The notes beneath the pieces are model-generated. The model ran no database searches. It was not told where the DNA came from and worked only from the letters and a program-made list of their open reading frames with translations. Below are positions 28,555 through 36,062 of a stretch of DNA of 64,000 bases, in pieces. Position numbers and translations under genes: made by a program. Origin of the DNA: Planctomycetota bacterium (GTDB taxonomy: Bacteria; Planctomycetota; Phycisphaerae; Phycisphaerales; UBA1924); contig JAFEBP010000005.1 of NCBI GenBank assembly GCA_018242605.1, positions 706,861-770,860 on the forward strand. The letters run 5' to 3'. Position 1 is the stretch's first letter; every line of letters starts with the position of its first letter.

Positions 28555-29352
28555 TCAGGCCGCGTCGAAGAGACTCTCGCAGAACTTCCAGTTCACGACG
28601 TTCATGATCGCCGTGATGTAATCCGTGCGCTTGTTCTGGTACTTGAGGTAGTAGGCGTGCTCCCAGACGTCGATGCCCAGGACGGGCTTGGCGCCGGTGA
28701 GCATCATGTCCTGCTGTTTCTCTTCCTGGATGATGAGCAGGCGGCCGGAGACGGAGTCCTTGACGAGCCAGGCCCAGCCACCGCCTTCAACCTGTGCCGC
28801 GGCGGCCTTGAAGTGGGCGAGGAACTTGTCGAAGGAACCGAAGTCGCGGTCGATCGCGGCGGCGAGCTTGCCGCCGGGTGCGCCGCCGCCGCCCTTTCCG
28901 GCCGGGGCGAGCATGTTCCAGAACAGCGTGTGGTTCACGTGGCCGGAGCCATGGAAGGATACTTCGCGCGACCAGTGCTTCACGAGGGCCGCGTCGCCGC
29001 CCTCGCGGATGTCGCGCAGCGTCTTGACCGCCTTGTTCAGGCCGTCGACATAGGCCTTGTGGTGACGGTCGTGGTGAATCTCCATCGTCTGGGCGTCGAT
29101 GTGCGGTTCGAGCGCGTTCTTGTCGTAGGGGAGCGGGGGCAGGACGTATTCGCCCTTGGCGGCGTCGAATCCGACGAGGCTGGCCGGGGTCTTCGCGGCG
29201 GCGTCCTGCGGCTGTGGCAGTGTTTCGGGAGCCGCGGGGGTCGTGTGCTTGACCTGGGCGAACGCGGCGGAAGCGAGGGAGGCTGCGCCGAACACTCCGA
29301 TGGCGGAGAGGGCGTCACGGCGGGGCAGAGCGGGCTGACTGTCCTGGTTCAT
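28555..29352 (-). CDS. Exported Fe/Mn superoxide dismutase
   Basis: 265 residues. The N-terminus has a twin-arginine-type signal (LPRRDALSAIGVFGAASLA), so a folded, metal-loaded enzyme is probably exported by Tat. The mature domain has all four expected metal ligands of the Fe/Mn family: His in EIHHDRHHKAYV, His in NHTLFWNML, and Asp and His in DVWEHAYYLKY. It dismutates superoxide outside the cytoplasm. Whether iron or manganese is used cannot be decided by eye. It is convergent with the tRNA-binding gene (9 bases apart), and a pseudopilin gene lies upstream on the same strand. Confidence 0.95.
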   Translation of the reverse strand: MNQDSQPALPRRDALSAIGVFGAASLASAAFAQVKHTTPAAPETLPQPQDAAAKTPASLVGFDAAKGEYVLPPLPYDKNALEPHIDAQTMEIHHDRHHKAYVDGLNKAVKTLRDIREGGDAALVKHWSREVSFHGSGHVNHTLFWNMLAPAGKGGGGAPGGKLAAAIDRDFGSFDKFLAHFKAAAAQVEGGGWAWLVKDSVSGRLLIIQEEKQQDMMLTGAKPVLGIDVWEHAYYLKYQNKRTDYITAIMNVVNWKFCESLFDAA

Positions 29353-29383
29353 GTGCTGATCCTTGTTGGTGAGAGAGACAAGG

Positions 29384-30148
29384 TTAGCGCGGCGAGTTGA
29401 CCCAGCCCCACTCGGAGGCGTCGCTGGCGTGCAGGTCGAACTTCCTGAACTTGGCGTCGAGCTTGACGCCCTGCGCGGTGAGGTTCCCGGGGTGCTGCTG
29501 CGTGGGCTGTCCGGCCTGTGGCGGAACGAAACGGTCCACGGATCCGTCGAGAAACGAGATGTTGCAGCCGCGGCCGTGACGTCGGGAGAACTGATCGTTC
29601 CAGGCGAAACTACCGTCGTCGTAATCGTGGTTGTAAAACTTCGCGTCTTCCTCGATCAGCACGGGGATCGAGGTGAAGTACGCATAGCGAGAAGCGGCGC
29701 CGGCCTGGGGTTGTAGCTGATACACGGCTTTCCACTGCAGGTCGGTCTTGGCCCCGGCCATCCTGATGAGCATGGTGTAGTCGAAGATGGCGTTGGCTTC
29801 TCGCTTACCGGTGGGGCACTCCATGATCTTGTCGACCGACTGGAGATACTCGCGGAGGACGGAGGCGTCGAGTGGGTGGTGATAGCGGGCGGGGTTCGCA
29901 AGGTAGGTGGCGTTGTTGCGGCCGCTCCAGTCCAAGTTCACCGGGCCCTGCCAATACGCGCCGGGGATGGTCTTGAAATCGCCTGCGTACTGGAACATCG
30001 ACACGCCGAGCTGCCGGACGTTGGAGCGGCAGATGACGTTGCGCGCAGCTTCACGCGATTGCGAAATGGCGGGCAGAAGGAGCCCGATCAGGATCGCGAT
30101 CACGGAAATGACAACCAGCAACTCGATCAGCGTAAATGCTCGGCGCAT
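29384..30148 (-). CDS. Type II pseudopilin-like protein with H-x-DG C-terminal motif
   Basis: 254 residues from the ATG at 30148, which gives the standard prepilin leader [20 protein letters not shown]; an in-frame start at 30181 would add 11 residues before the leader. After the cleavage/methylation motif there is a single N-terminal helix, then a globular domain. The C-terminal [18 protein letters not shown] is the characteristic H-x9-DG-like motif of the many planctomycete prepilin-type proteins. These families are expanded in planctomycetes and their role (fibre, secretion or surface) is mostly unknown. The non-coding repeat region lies upstream. Confidence 0.92.
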   Translation of the reverse strand: MRRAFTLIELLVVISVIAILIGLLLPAISQSREAARNVICRSNVRQLGVSMFQYAGDFKTIPGAYWQGPVNLDWSGRNNATYLANPARYHHPLDASVLREYLQSVDKIMECPTGKREANAIFDYTMLIRMAGAKTDLQWKAVYQLQPQAGAASRYAYFTSIPVLIEEDAKFYNHDYDDGSFAWNDQFSRRHGRGCNISFLDGSVDRFVPPQAGQPTQQHPGNLTAQGVKLDAKFRKFDLHASDASEWGWVNSPR

Positions 30149-30226
30149 GGACGGTTCCACGAATGTGGGCAGCAGGAGCATAGCCGTGATCGGTGAACAG
30201 CGTTCCGAAGCGTCAAGGTGGAATAC

Positions 30227-30495
30227 GCGATGAACTTTTGTTCCCAGCGCTTGGCGCGGCCAGATTGGTTATCCGGACCAACGAGCAGGGTGCTTAGGTT
30301 TCTGGTTGTTTGGCGACGGTGCGCGCGAGCTACTGCTGCGATGAACTTTTGGTGCGATGCGTGAATTCGGCACTTATTCGGACTTTCAGGGTTGAGTTCC
30401 TTTAGAGCAGCACTCAGAATCCGGTCATCGTGCGACTGACCATGCGATGAACTTTTGGTGCAGCACGGCCACGCGCCGAAGCAAGTTATTCGGAC
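30227..30495 (+). repeat. Three spaced copies of a bipartite ~50-bp repeat
   Basis: The box GCGATGAACTTTTG occurs exactly at 30227-30240, 30338-30351 and 30444-30457, so starts are 111 and 106 bases apart. In each copy a second box, TTATYCGGAC, follows at a near-constant distance (30269-30278, 30374-30383, 30486-30495; offsets 42, 36 and 42). The sequence between the boxes and between the units is not conserved. In the third copy GAAC/TT and AAGTT can pair imperfectly, suggesting a stem-loop. I do not recognise the family. Confidence 0.75.
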
Positions 30496-30601
30496 CTTGG
30501 CGACTAGACCTAGATCCGGGATCTTGATGTCAAAGATCAGGTCAGGGCTTCCCTTCGGTGATACGCCTCGATTCGTGGAACGGAACCGAAGTTTGCAAGA
30601 C

Positions 30602-30622
30602 ATGTGCGCTTTGTGCGCACAT
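30602..30622. promoter_or_regulatory. Perfect 8-bp inverted repeat, possible operator
   Basis: ATGTGCGC (30602-30609) and GCGCACAT (30615-30622) are exact inverted copies around a 5-base centre. The site lies 227 bases upstream of the Gly-rich protein start at 30849 and has no T-run beside it, so a protein-binding operator is more likely than a terminator. The cognate regulator is not known. Confidence 0.4.
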
Positions 30623-30848
30623 CGCCGGTTGCTTGCAATCTCGGGAACTGAACCGGCGAATTCGCAGTCGTTCCGGAAGACTTCGAGTCCCGCAACAGAA
30701 GCAGCGATCGTCGATCCAAGCAGACTGAGATTCGCCTGTAACCCATCGCTCGTTCGTTCGTACAAAGTGCTACAACGCTATCGTGCAATCCTCTATTTCC
30801 GATGGCGTTAGGCGTTCTGTTCGGTAGCATTCGACTGGAGTCGAAAAC

Positions 30849-32123
30849 GTGTCCCAATCCCTTTTTCGGGGGTGTTCTGTGCGATTGATGAGCTTTGCTT
30901 CCGTCGTGATCGTGTCCGCGGCCGTGTTGTTCGCGACCGCGGGTTCCGCGCTGGCACAACCTGGCGGCGGAGGAGGAGGTCGGGGCGGATTTGGCGGCGG
31001 CCGCGGCGACATGATGCCGGCGATCAATGGTCGGCAGGTGGACAACTACGCCAAGATCCTGGGAATGACCAAGGACCAAAAGGACGCGGCGACGGCATTG
31101 CTGGAGGGTTACTCCCAGCAGGCGGCGCTTGCTTCCAAGACGATGCGAGATCAAAGCGACAAGATCCGCCAGGAGTTCCAGGACAGCGGCGATCCGACCG
31201 TCTGGAACAAGATGCGCGACGGAATGACAAAGTTCCGCGATGATCGCAAGAAACTGGACGACGGTTTCATGAACGACGTGAAGGCGCTGCTGACCCCCGC
31301 TCAGGCCGAGAAGTGGCCGCAGGTTGAGCGGGCCACGCGCCGCGATCAGACGCTGCGCTGGGGCCGTCTGAGCGGCGAACGGGTTGATCTGGTGCAGTTG
31401 GTGGATCAGCAGAAGTTCCCTGCCGCGACTGCGTCCCAGGTTGCGCCGGTGCTGGCCCAGTACGAGGAGGAACTCGACGGAGTGCTGGTGAAGCGCAACG
31501 AGGTGTACGAGGGCGCGATGCAGAAGATGATGGAACTGATGCGCAGCGGCGATACCGAGGCGGCGCAGGACATTGTGAAGAAGGGCCGCGAGGCCGGGAT
31601 CAGGGTGCGCGACGTCAACCGCAAATACGCTCGCCAAATCCAAGACATTCTGCCCGAAGATCAGAAGGCGGGCTTTGAGAACGCGTTCCGCAAGGAATCG
31701 TTCCCCGATGCCTACCGCAAGCCCTACTCGCAGCGTGCGGTCGAAGCGGCGGCGGGCTTCAAGGACTTGACTCCGGAGCAGAAGGAGAAGATCTCCCAGA
31801 TGTCTGCTTCGCTCAGCAAGGACATGGAAGCGCTCGCGTCCAAGATCGCGACGGCCACCGAAGAGACCGAGATGAACTTCGACATCACACAGATGATGCG
31901 TGGCGGCGGGCGGCAGGAAGGCCCGATGGCCGACCTTCGCAAGGATCGCCGTGACCTGGACCGCAAGTCGCTTGACGCTCTCAAGAAGATCCTGACCGAG
32001 GAGCAGTCTGCCAAGCTCCCCGAGCGATCTGAAGAGGAGAACGCCGACGGCGGTCCCCCGGGCGGCGGTCGCCGCGGACCCAATGGCGGTGGCAACGGCG
32101 GGCAGCAACGCAACCGCGGGTAA
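30849..32123 (+). CDS. Exported Gly-rich, LTxxQ-like helical protein
   Basis: 424 residues from GTG 30849, eight bases after GGAG at 30837-30840. A signal peptide (VVIVSAAVLFATAGSALAQ) is followed by a Gly/Arg-rich segment (GGGGGGRGGFGGGRGD), a long charged helical region with phrases resembling LTxxQ proteins such as Spy/CpxP (LTPAQAEKW, LTPEQKEKI, LTEEQSAKL), and a Gly-rich C-terminus. The three LTxxQ-like repeats suggest a periplasmic chaperone-like or metal-stress sensor fold, but Spy proteins are far shorter, so this is only an analogy. A strong terminator follows, so it is probably monocistronic. Confidence 0.75.
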   Translation: MSQSLFRGCSVRLMSFASVVIVSAAVLFATAGSALAQPGGGGGGRGGFGGGRGDMMPAINGRQVDNYAKILGMTKDQKDAATALLEGYSQQAALASKTMRDQSDKIRQEFQDSGDPTVWNKMRDGMTKFRDDRKKLDDGFMNDVKALLTPAQAEKWPQVERATRRDQTLRWGRLSGERVDLVQLVDQQKFPAATASQVAPVLAQYEEELDGVLVKRNEVYEGAMQKMMELMRSGDTEAAQDIVKKGREAGIRVRDVNRKYARQIQDILPEDQKAGFENAFRKESFPDAYRKPYSQRAVEAAAGFKDLTPEQKEKISQMSASLSKDMEALASKIATATEETEMNFDITQMMRGGGRQEGPMADLRKDRRDLDRKSLDALKKILTEEQSAKLPERSEEENADGGPPGGGRRGPNGGGNGGQQRNRG

Positions 32124-32152
32124 GCCGGCGTACGCATCGCGATGAACCTCAC

Positions 32153-32185
32153 AGCCCGGCCTGACGGCCGGGCTTTTGTTTTTTT
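32153..32185 (+). terminator. Rho-independent terminator
   Basis: AGCCCGGCC (32153-32161) and GGCCGGGCT (32166-32174) form a perfect 9-bp stem with a TGAC loop, followed by TTTGTTTTTTT. It ends the transcript of the Gly-rich protein gene 29 bases after its stop. Confidence 0.9.
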
Positions 32186-32235
32186 GATTCGCGGACCACT
32201 CGAACGGGTTGACGCTGCCCAGTTTCTGCACGTCG

Positions 32236-32272
32236 GATATTCGGGCTGAGCTCATGGCGACCGATATTCGGG
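32236..32272. repeat. Direct repeat GATATTCGGG, possible operator half-sites
   Basis: GATATTCGGG occurs at 32236-32245 and again at 32263-32272, start to start 27 bases, in the 140-base gap between the terminator and the Cys-rich gene at 32325. The position immediately upstream of the efflux-associated genes is suitable for a regulator site, but the pair could be chance. Confidence 0.35.
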
Positions 32273-32324
32273 AGTTGAACATCCGGAGGGCGCCGGGCGT
32301 ACAGTCCCCGGACAGGATTTCTAG

Positions 32325-32720
32325 TTGAACTCACGCACGCTTCAAGTTCTGACACTATTGATCGCCACACTGCTGGCGCCTCTGTGCTGTTGTCAGGTTG
32401 AATCGCTCGCGGCGTTGTTCGACGCTCCGAAGGCCAAATCCGGCGGTTGCCCGCATTGCCGCTCGAAACAAGAGTCCCCGAAGAAGGCTCCCGAGGGGCC
32501 GTGCCGAAAGTGCCCATCGTGCAACTCGAGCAGCCTGGCGCAACCCACGTCCGGCACTCACGCGGAGCACGTTCAGGTTGCCGCACTGGCTGCCTGGATT
32601 CTCCCGCTCCCGGCGCCGCTGCCCCAAGTTCGTGAGGCGGTGCGACCGGCGCGTGAAGAGTTCATAGCGTACAGATCCGGAAGAGAAGTGCTGCGCATGC
32701 GGTGCGCGCTGATTTTGTAG
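32325..32720 (+). CDS. Small exported Cys-rich protein
   Basis: 131 residues starting at TTG 32325. The N-terminus is a signal peptide or lipoprotein-like leader (LTLLIATLLAPLCCCQ) with three adjacent cysteines. The mature part has CPHC and CRKCPSC, giving CxxC clusters typical of metal-binding or zinc-ribbon modules, then a second hydrophobic stretch (VAALAAWILPLPAPL). I do not recognise a named family. It lies just upstream of an adaptor/ABC efflux system and may bind or sense the exported metal or thiol; that is inference from position and cysteines only. It is coding by composition and by the coherent exported architecture. Confidence 0.6.
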   Translation: MNSRTLQVLTLLIATLLAPLCCCQVESLAALFDAPKAKSGGCPHCRSKQESPKKAPEGPCRKCPSCNSSSLAQPTSGTHAEHVQVAALAAWILPLPAPLPQVREAVRPAREEFIAYRSGREVLRMRCALIL

Positions 32721-32817
32721 CATGGGGTCTTGCCCCCCGTGCCGCGCCCGGTTCCACGGGCGACTTTCCAAACACAATCCGCGCTGAACAACCCGAATCC
32801 CCCCGGAGGGAATCCGC

Positions 32818-34191
32818 ATGAACGCTTCACATCCTGATCTTTCAACATTGTCGCGTGCGTCGAATCGCGCGACATTCGCCATGGCTGTGCCACAGCCACG
32901 AATCCGATGGCGGACCAGAGTGCTGCTCCCGATATTCCTGCTGTTGGGCGCCGGCGGCGTCGCCGCGTACGCGGGGCGGGCGGCCCTCATCCCGGCGGTC
33001 GCGGTTCGGGTCGCGCCGGCGGTCACGGCGAGTTCCGAGGGGCAACAAGCCGCGCCCGAATCGGCGACTCCCGCGACCACAGTCCTGGTTCAAGCGCCGG
33101 GTTGGATCGAGCCCGACCCGTTCGCGGTCACGATCCCGGCGTTGGCCGAGGGCGTGATCTGCGAAGTACGCATCACAGAGGGCCAGCGTGTTGCCGCGGA
33201 TGAAGTAGTAGCACGGATGATCAACCGGGATTCGACCTTGGCGTTGGAACGAGCCGACGCTGAACTGCTTGAGCGGGACGCGGATATCGCACGGGCGGAG
33301 GCGGATTACGCGGCGGCGCAATCACGAGCGGACGAACTCAAGGATGATCTTGCTCGCAAGCGGCCTTTGGTGGAGAAGGGCGCCATCGGCGCGGCGGAAC
33401 TGGCGCAGTTGGAGTTGCGGGTCACGGCGGCGGAGCGAATGACGACGGCGGCTGCGGCGGCGACCCGGCAAGCGCAAGCGGCACGGGCCAAGGCGGCGGT
33501 GATGCAAGAAGAAGCCAAGCTGCTGCTGGACCGGATGGAGATCCGCAGCCCCAGCGCCGGGGTGGTCATGCGGCGGCTCGTGGAGCCGGGCTCGCGCATC
33601 TCGATGCAGACGAACTCGGGAGAGATGGCGACATCGATCGCCAAGCTGTATGACCCGGCTCGCCTGCAGGTTCGTGTGGATGTACCGATCGCCGATGCAG
33701 CGAAAGTGGGCCCGGGCACCAAAGCGGAGATCACGACCGAGGCGCTCCCCAACACGGTGTTTCACGGCCAGGTATCCCGGGTTGTGCACGAGGCGAACAT
33801 CCAGCGCAACACCGTTCAGTTCAAGGTGGCGGTGAGCGAACCGGTCGAGACGCTCAAGCCTGAGATGCTCACACGGGTGCGGTTCATCGGCGAGAGTCGA
33901 ACGCAGGCGGCTCCGGGCACGGCGAGCGCCGAGGGTTCGGAGGGGCTCGTCATCCCGGCGGCGGCGCTGGTCGCTCGCACGCAGGATGGGGCGGCGGTTT
34001 GGCTTGTAGACCTGCGGCAGGACGGCCCGCACGCCAAGCGGGTACAGGTGACGCTCCGCGCGGGCCCCGCCGAAGCGAACGCGGTGGTCACGAGCGGTCT
34101 GCACACGGGGGACCGGGTCGTCGTGGAACCTCCGCCCGAGCTTCGCGAGGGTTCGAGGCTCAACATTCTGGGTGAAGCGGAGGAACGCTAA
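32818..34191 (+). CDS. HlyD/MFP-type efflux periplasmic adaptor
   Basis: 457 residues from ATG 32818, with GGAGGG about 10 bases upstream. An N-terminal helix (VLLPIFLLLGAGGVAAYAG, about 35-55) anchors it in the inner membrane. Then come the first lipoyl half, an alpha-helical hairpin rich in Ala/Glu (about 135-235) and the second lipoyl half with MEIRSPSAGVVMRRLVEPGS. A beta-barrel domain with RVDVPIADAAKVGPGTKAEI and a membrane-proximal C-terminal domain follow. This is the standard membrane-fusion adaptor that links an inner-membrane ABC exporter to the outer membrane. The ATPase gene starts 2 bases after its stop. Confidence 0.94.
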   Translation: MNASHPDLSTLSRASNRATFAMAVPQPRIRWRTRVLLPIFLLLGAGGVAAYAGRAALIPAVAVRVAPAVTASSEGQQAAPESATPATTVLVQAPGWIEPDPFAVTIPALAEGVICEVRITEGQRVAADEVVARMINRDSTLALERADAELLERDADIARAEADYAAAQSRADELKDDLARKRPLVEKGAIGAAELAQLELRVTAAERMTTAAAAATRQAQAARAKAAVMQEEAKLLLDRMEIRSPSAGVVMRRLVEPGSRISMQTNSGEMATSIAKLYDPARLQVRVDVPIADAAKVGPGTKAEITTEALPNTVFHGQVSRVVHEANIQRNTVQFKVAVSEPVETLKPEMLTRVRFIGESRTQAAPGTASAEGSEGLVIPAAALVARTQDGAAVWLVDLRQDGPHAKRVQVTLRAGPAEANAVVTSGLHTGDRVVVEPPPELREGSRLNILGEAEER

Positions 34192-34193
34192 AC

Positions 34194-34907
34194 ATGGCTC
34201 TTATCGAGTGCAGACAACTCACCAAATCGTACCGGAAGGGTGACAGCACTATCACACCTTTGCACCAACTGGACCTGGATGTCGAGTCCGGCGATTTTCT
34301 CGCGCTCATGGGTCCGTCTGGCAGCGGCAAGACGACGCTGCTCAACCTGATCGCGGGGATCGACTCCCCCACCGCGGGCACGCTGCGCATCGGCGGGCAG
34401 GACATTGCGAACCTCTCGCGTGGCGCCCTGGCGGATTGGCGAGCCGGCCACGTTGGGTATGTGTTCCAGTTGTACAACCTGGTGCCAGTGCTGACGGCGT
34501 ACGAGAACGTCGAGTTGCCGCTGCTGCTGCAGGGGATCAGCAGGCGGGATCGCCACCGCAGAGTGTCTACGGCGTTGGACCTGGTAGGCATCGCCGATCG
34601 GCATGATCACTACCCGCGGCAGCTCTCGGGCGGGCAAGAGCAGCGGGTGGCGATCGCCCGCGCGATCGTGACCGATCCGGCGATCCTGGTGGCGGACGAA
34701 CCGACGGGCGACCTGGACGCCGATTCGGCGAAAGCGATCATGAGTCTGCTGACGCGGCTGTGCGACGAGATGGGCAAGACGCTGATCATGGTGACGCACG
34801 ACGCGCACTGCGCCGAGTACGCCCGCAGGACGTTGCACTTGGAGAAGGGGCAGTTGATTGGCCGCGGACGGCTGGATGCGCCGACGCCGGTAGGAGTATC
34901 CGAATGA
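34194..34907 (+). CDS. ABC transporter ATPase (MacB/LolD type)
   Basis: 237 residues. Walker A GPSGSGKT at 40-47, the Q-loop in YVFQLYNLVPVLTAYENVELP, signature LSGGQEQR at about 143-150 (LSGGQ form), Walker B ILVADEPTGDLD and the H-loop in VTHDAH are all present. The NLVPVLTAYENVELPLLL phrase marks the MacB/LolD/FtsE-like group that works with FtsX-type permeases. It energises export together with the two permeases that follow. Its TGA overlaps the ATG of the first permease by 4 bases. Confidence 0.97.
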   Translation: MALIECRQLTKSYRKGDSTITPLHQLDLDVESGDFLALMGPSGSGKTTLLNLIAGIDSPTAGTLRIGGQDIANLSRGALADWRAGHVGYVFQLYNLVPVLTAYENVELPLLLQGISRRDRHRRVSTALDLVGIADRHDHYPRQLSGGQEQRVAIARAIVTDPAILVADEPTGDLDADSAKAIMSLLTRLCDEMGKTLIMVTHDAHCAEYARRTLHLEKGQLIGRGRLDAPTPVGVSE

Positions 34908-36052
34908 TCCATCCCCGTTTTATTCCGCTCGTCGGCAAGCAGTTGTGGCGTCACGGGACGCGATCCTCGTTGACGGTGCTGGGGGTCGCCGCGGCGATGT
35001 TCCTGTTCGTGGCGGTGCAGACGCTGCAGCAGGGCGTGGCGAAGGCCACGAGCGCGGCGGCTGGCGACACGACTCTGGTGGTGTACCGCGAGAACCGATT
35101 CTGCCCCGCGACAAGCCGGTTGCCGGAACACTACGAGGAACGGATCGGGAAGATCGCGGGCGTGGCGAGCGTGGTGCCGCTCAAGATCGTGGTGAGCAAC
35201 TGCCGCGCAAGCCTGGATGTCGTGACATTCCGGGGCGTTTCACCCGAGAACGCGGACGGCGTGGCCAAGCAGTGGACCCTGGTGGAAGGTTCGCTTGATG
35301 AATGGAAGCGGCGGTCCGACGCGGCGCTGGTCGGGGAGCGGCTGGCTGAGCGGCGGAAGATGAAGGTCGGACAATCGTTCGATTCATCCGGCATCACGGT
35401 GACGATCGCCGGCATCATCCGCTCCACCGCGGCGCAGGATCAGAACGTCGCTTACGTGCATCTTGATTTCATCCAGCGTGCGAGCAGGACGGGGCTGGGG
35501 ATTGTCACACAGTTCAACGTGCGGGTGGATGACCCGGCGAAACTCGAAGCGACGGCGAAGGCGATCGACGCGGAGTTTCGCACCGATTCGGAGCCCACAA
35601 CGACGAGGCCGGAGAAGGCGTTCGTGGCGCAGGCGGGTTCTGACATTGTTGAGGTCGTGGGATTCACGCGGTACCTTGGCTGGGGTTGCCTGGCGGCGGT
35701 GCTGGCGCTGGTGGCCAACGCGATCGTGCTGAGCGTGCAGGACCGCATCAAGGAGCACGCGATCCTGCAGACCCTGGGATTCCGCGGCGGGCTGATCGCA
35801 CGGCTGATCGTGGTGGAGAGCGTGCTGCTGGGTCTGGCGGGCGGGCTGCTGGGAACGATCGGCGCGGCGGCGTTGATTCACTGGGGCGGTTTCAGCATGT
35901 CGGCGGAAGGGCTGAGCGTAAACGTGGATTTGTCGCCTCGGGTGCTCGTGATCGGGTTGACGATTTCGGCGCTGGTCGGCGTGATCGCCGGGCTGGTTCC
36001 GGCGCTTCGGGCGGGGCGTCGGGGAATTGCGGATTGCTTCCGTGCCGTGTGA
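34904..36052 (+). CDS. ABC permease, FtsX-like (first of pair)
   Basis: 382 residues. The start at ATG 34904 overlaps the ATPase stop; the longer upstream frame is a shadow of the ATPase gene. Topology is MacB/FtsX-like: one N-terminal helix (SLTVLGVAAAMFLFVAVQ), a large extracytoplasmic domain of about 220 residues, then three C-terminal helices (LGWGCLAAVLALVANAIVL, VVESVLLGLAGGLLGTIGAA and VLVIGLTISALVGVIAGLVP). The extracytoplasmic part has two cysteines (FCPATS and SNCRAS). It probably forms a heterodimer with the next permease. Confidence 0.93.
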   Translation: MIHPRFIPLVGKQLWRHGTRSSLTVLGVAAAMFLFVAVQTLQQGVAKATSAAAGDTTLVVYRENRFCPATSRLPEHYEERIGKIAGVASVVPLKIVVSNCRASLDVVTFRGVSPENADGVAKQWTLVEGSLDEWKRRSDAALVGERLAERRKMKVGQSFDSSGITVTIAGIIRSTAAQDQNVAYVHLDFIQRASRTGLGIVTQFNVRVDDPAKLEATAKAIDAEFRTDSEPTTTRPEKAFVAQAGSDIVEVVGFTRYLGWGCLAAVLALVANAIVLSVQDRIKEHAILQTLGFRGGLIARLIVVESVLLGLAGGLLGTIGAAALIHWGGFSMSAEGLSVNVDLSPRVLVIGLTISALVGVIAGLVPALRAGRRGIADCFRAV

Positions 36053-36062
36053 GTGAGCAACT

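Larger units (their letters stand above)
30149..30848. other. Non-coding, lower-GC intergenic region
   Basis: About 700 bases between the divergent pseudopilin and Gly-rich protein genes. Base composition is visibly less GC-rich than in the flanking genes. It holds the three spaced repeats at 30227-30495, a perfect 8-bp inverted repeat at 30602-30622 and a shorter one at 30520-30538. Open frames on both strands cross it but lack signal peptide, domain or compositional support. Promoters for both flanking genes must be here. Confidence 0.6.

Noticed and set aside
30227..30495. The three repeats as integron attC sites
   Set aside because: AAC and GTT cores are present in copies 1 and 3, but the 7-base R'' and R' consensus is not met, copy 2 lacks GTT, units are only about 110 bases apart with no genes between them, and no integrase is near. 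It stays a possible analogy only.
30227..30495. The three repeats as a CRISPR array
   Set aside because: Only 14 and 10 bases are conserved per unit, spacing is about 110 bases, and no cas gene is in the window.
30127..30765. A 212-codon minus-strand open frame across the intergenic repeats
   Set aside because: It overlaps the pseudopilin start, has no export signal, domain or plausible start site, and its only repetition comes from the DNA repeat itself. Local composition is unlike the coding regions.
30455..30811. A 118-codon plus-strand open frame in the same region
   Set aside because: No ribosome-binding site, no recognisable protein features, and it covers the repeats and palindrome.
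30537..32282. A 581-codon minus-strand open frame opposite the Gly-rich protein
   Set aside because: The plus strand has a signal peptide, a ribosome-binding site, LTxxQ-like repeats and a following terminator; the minus frame has none.
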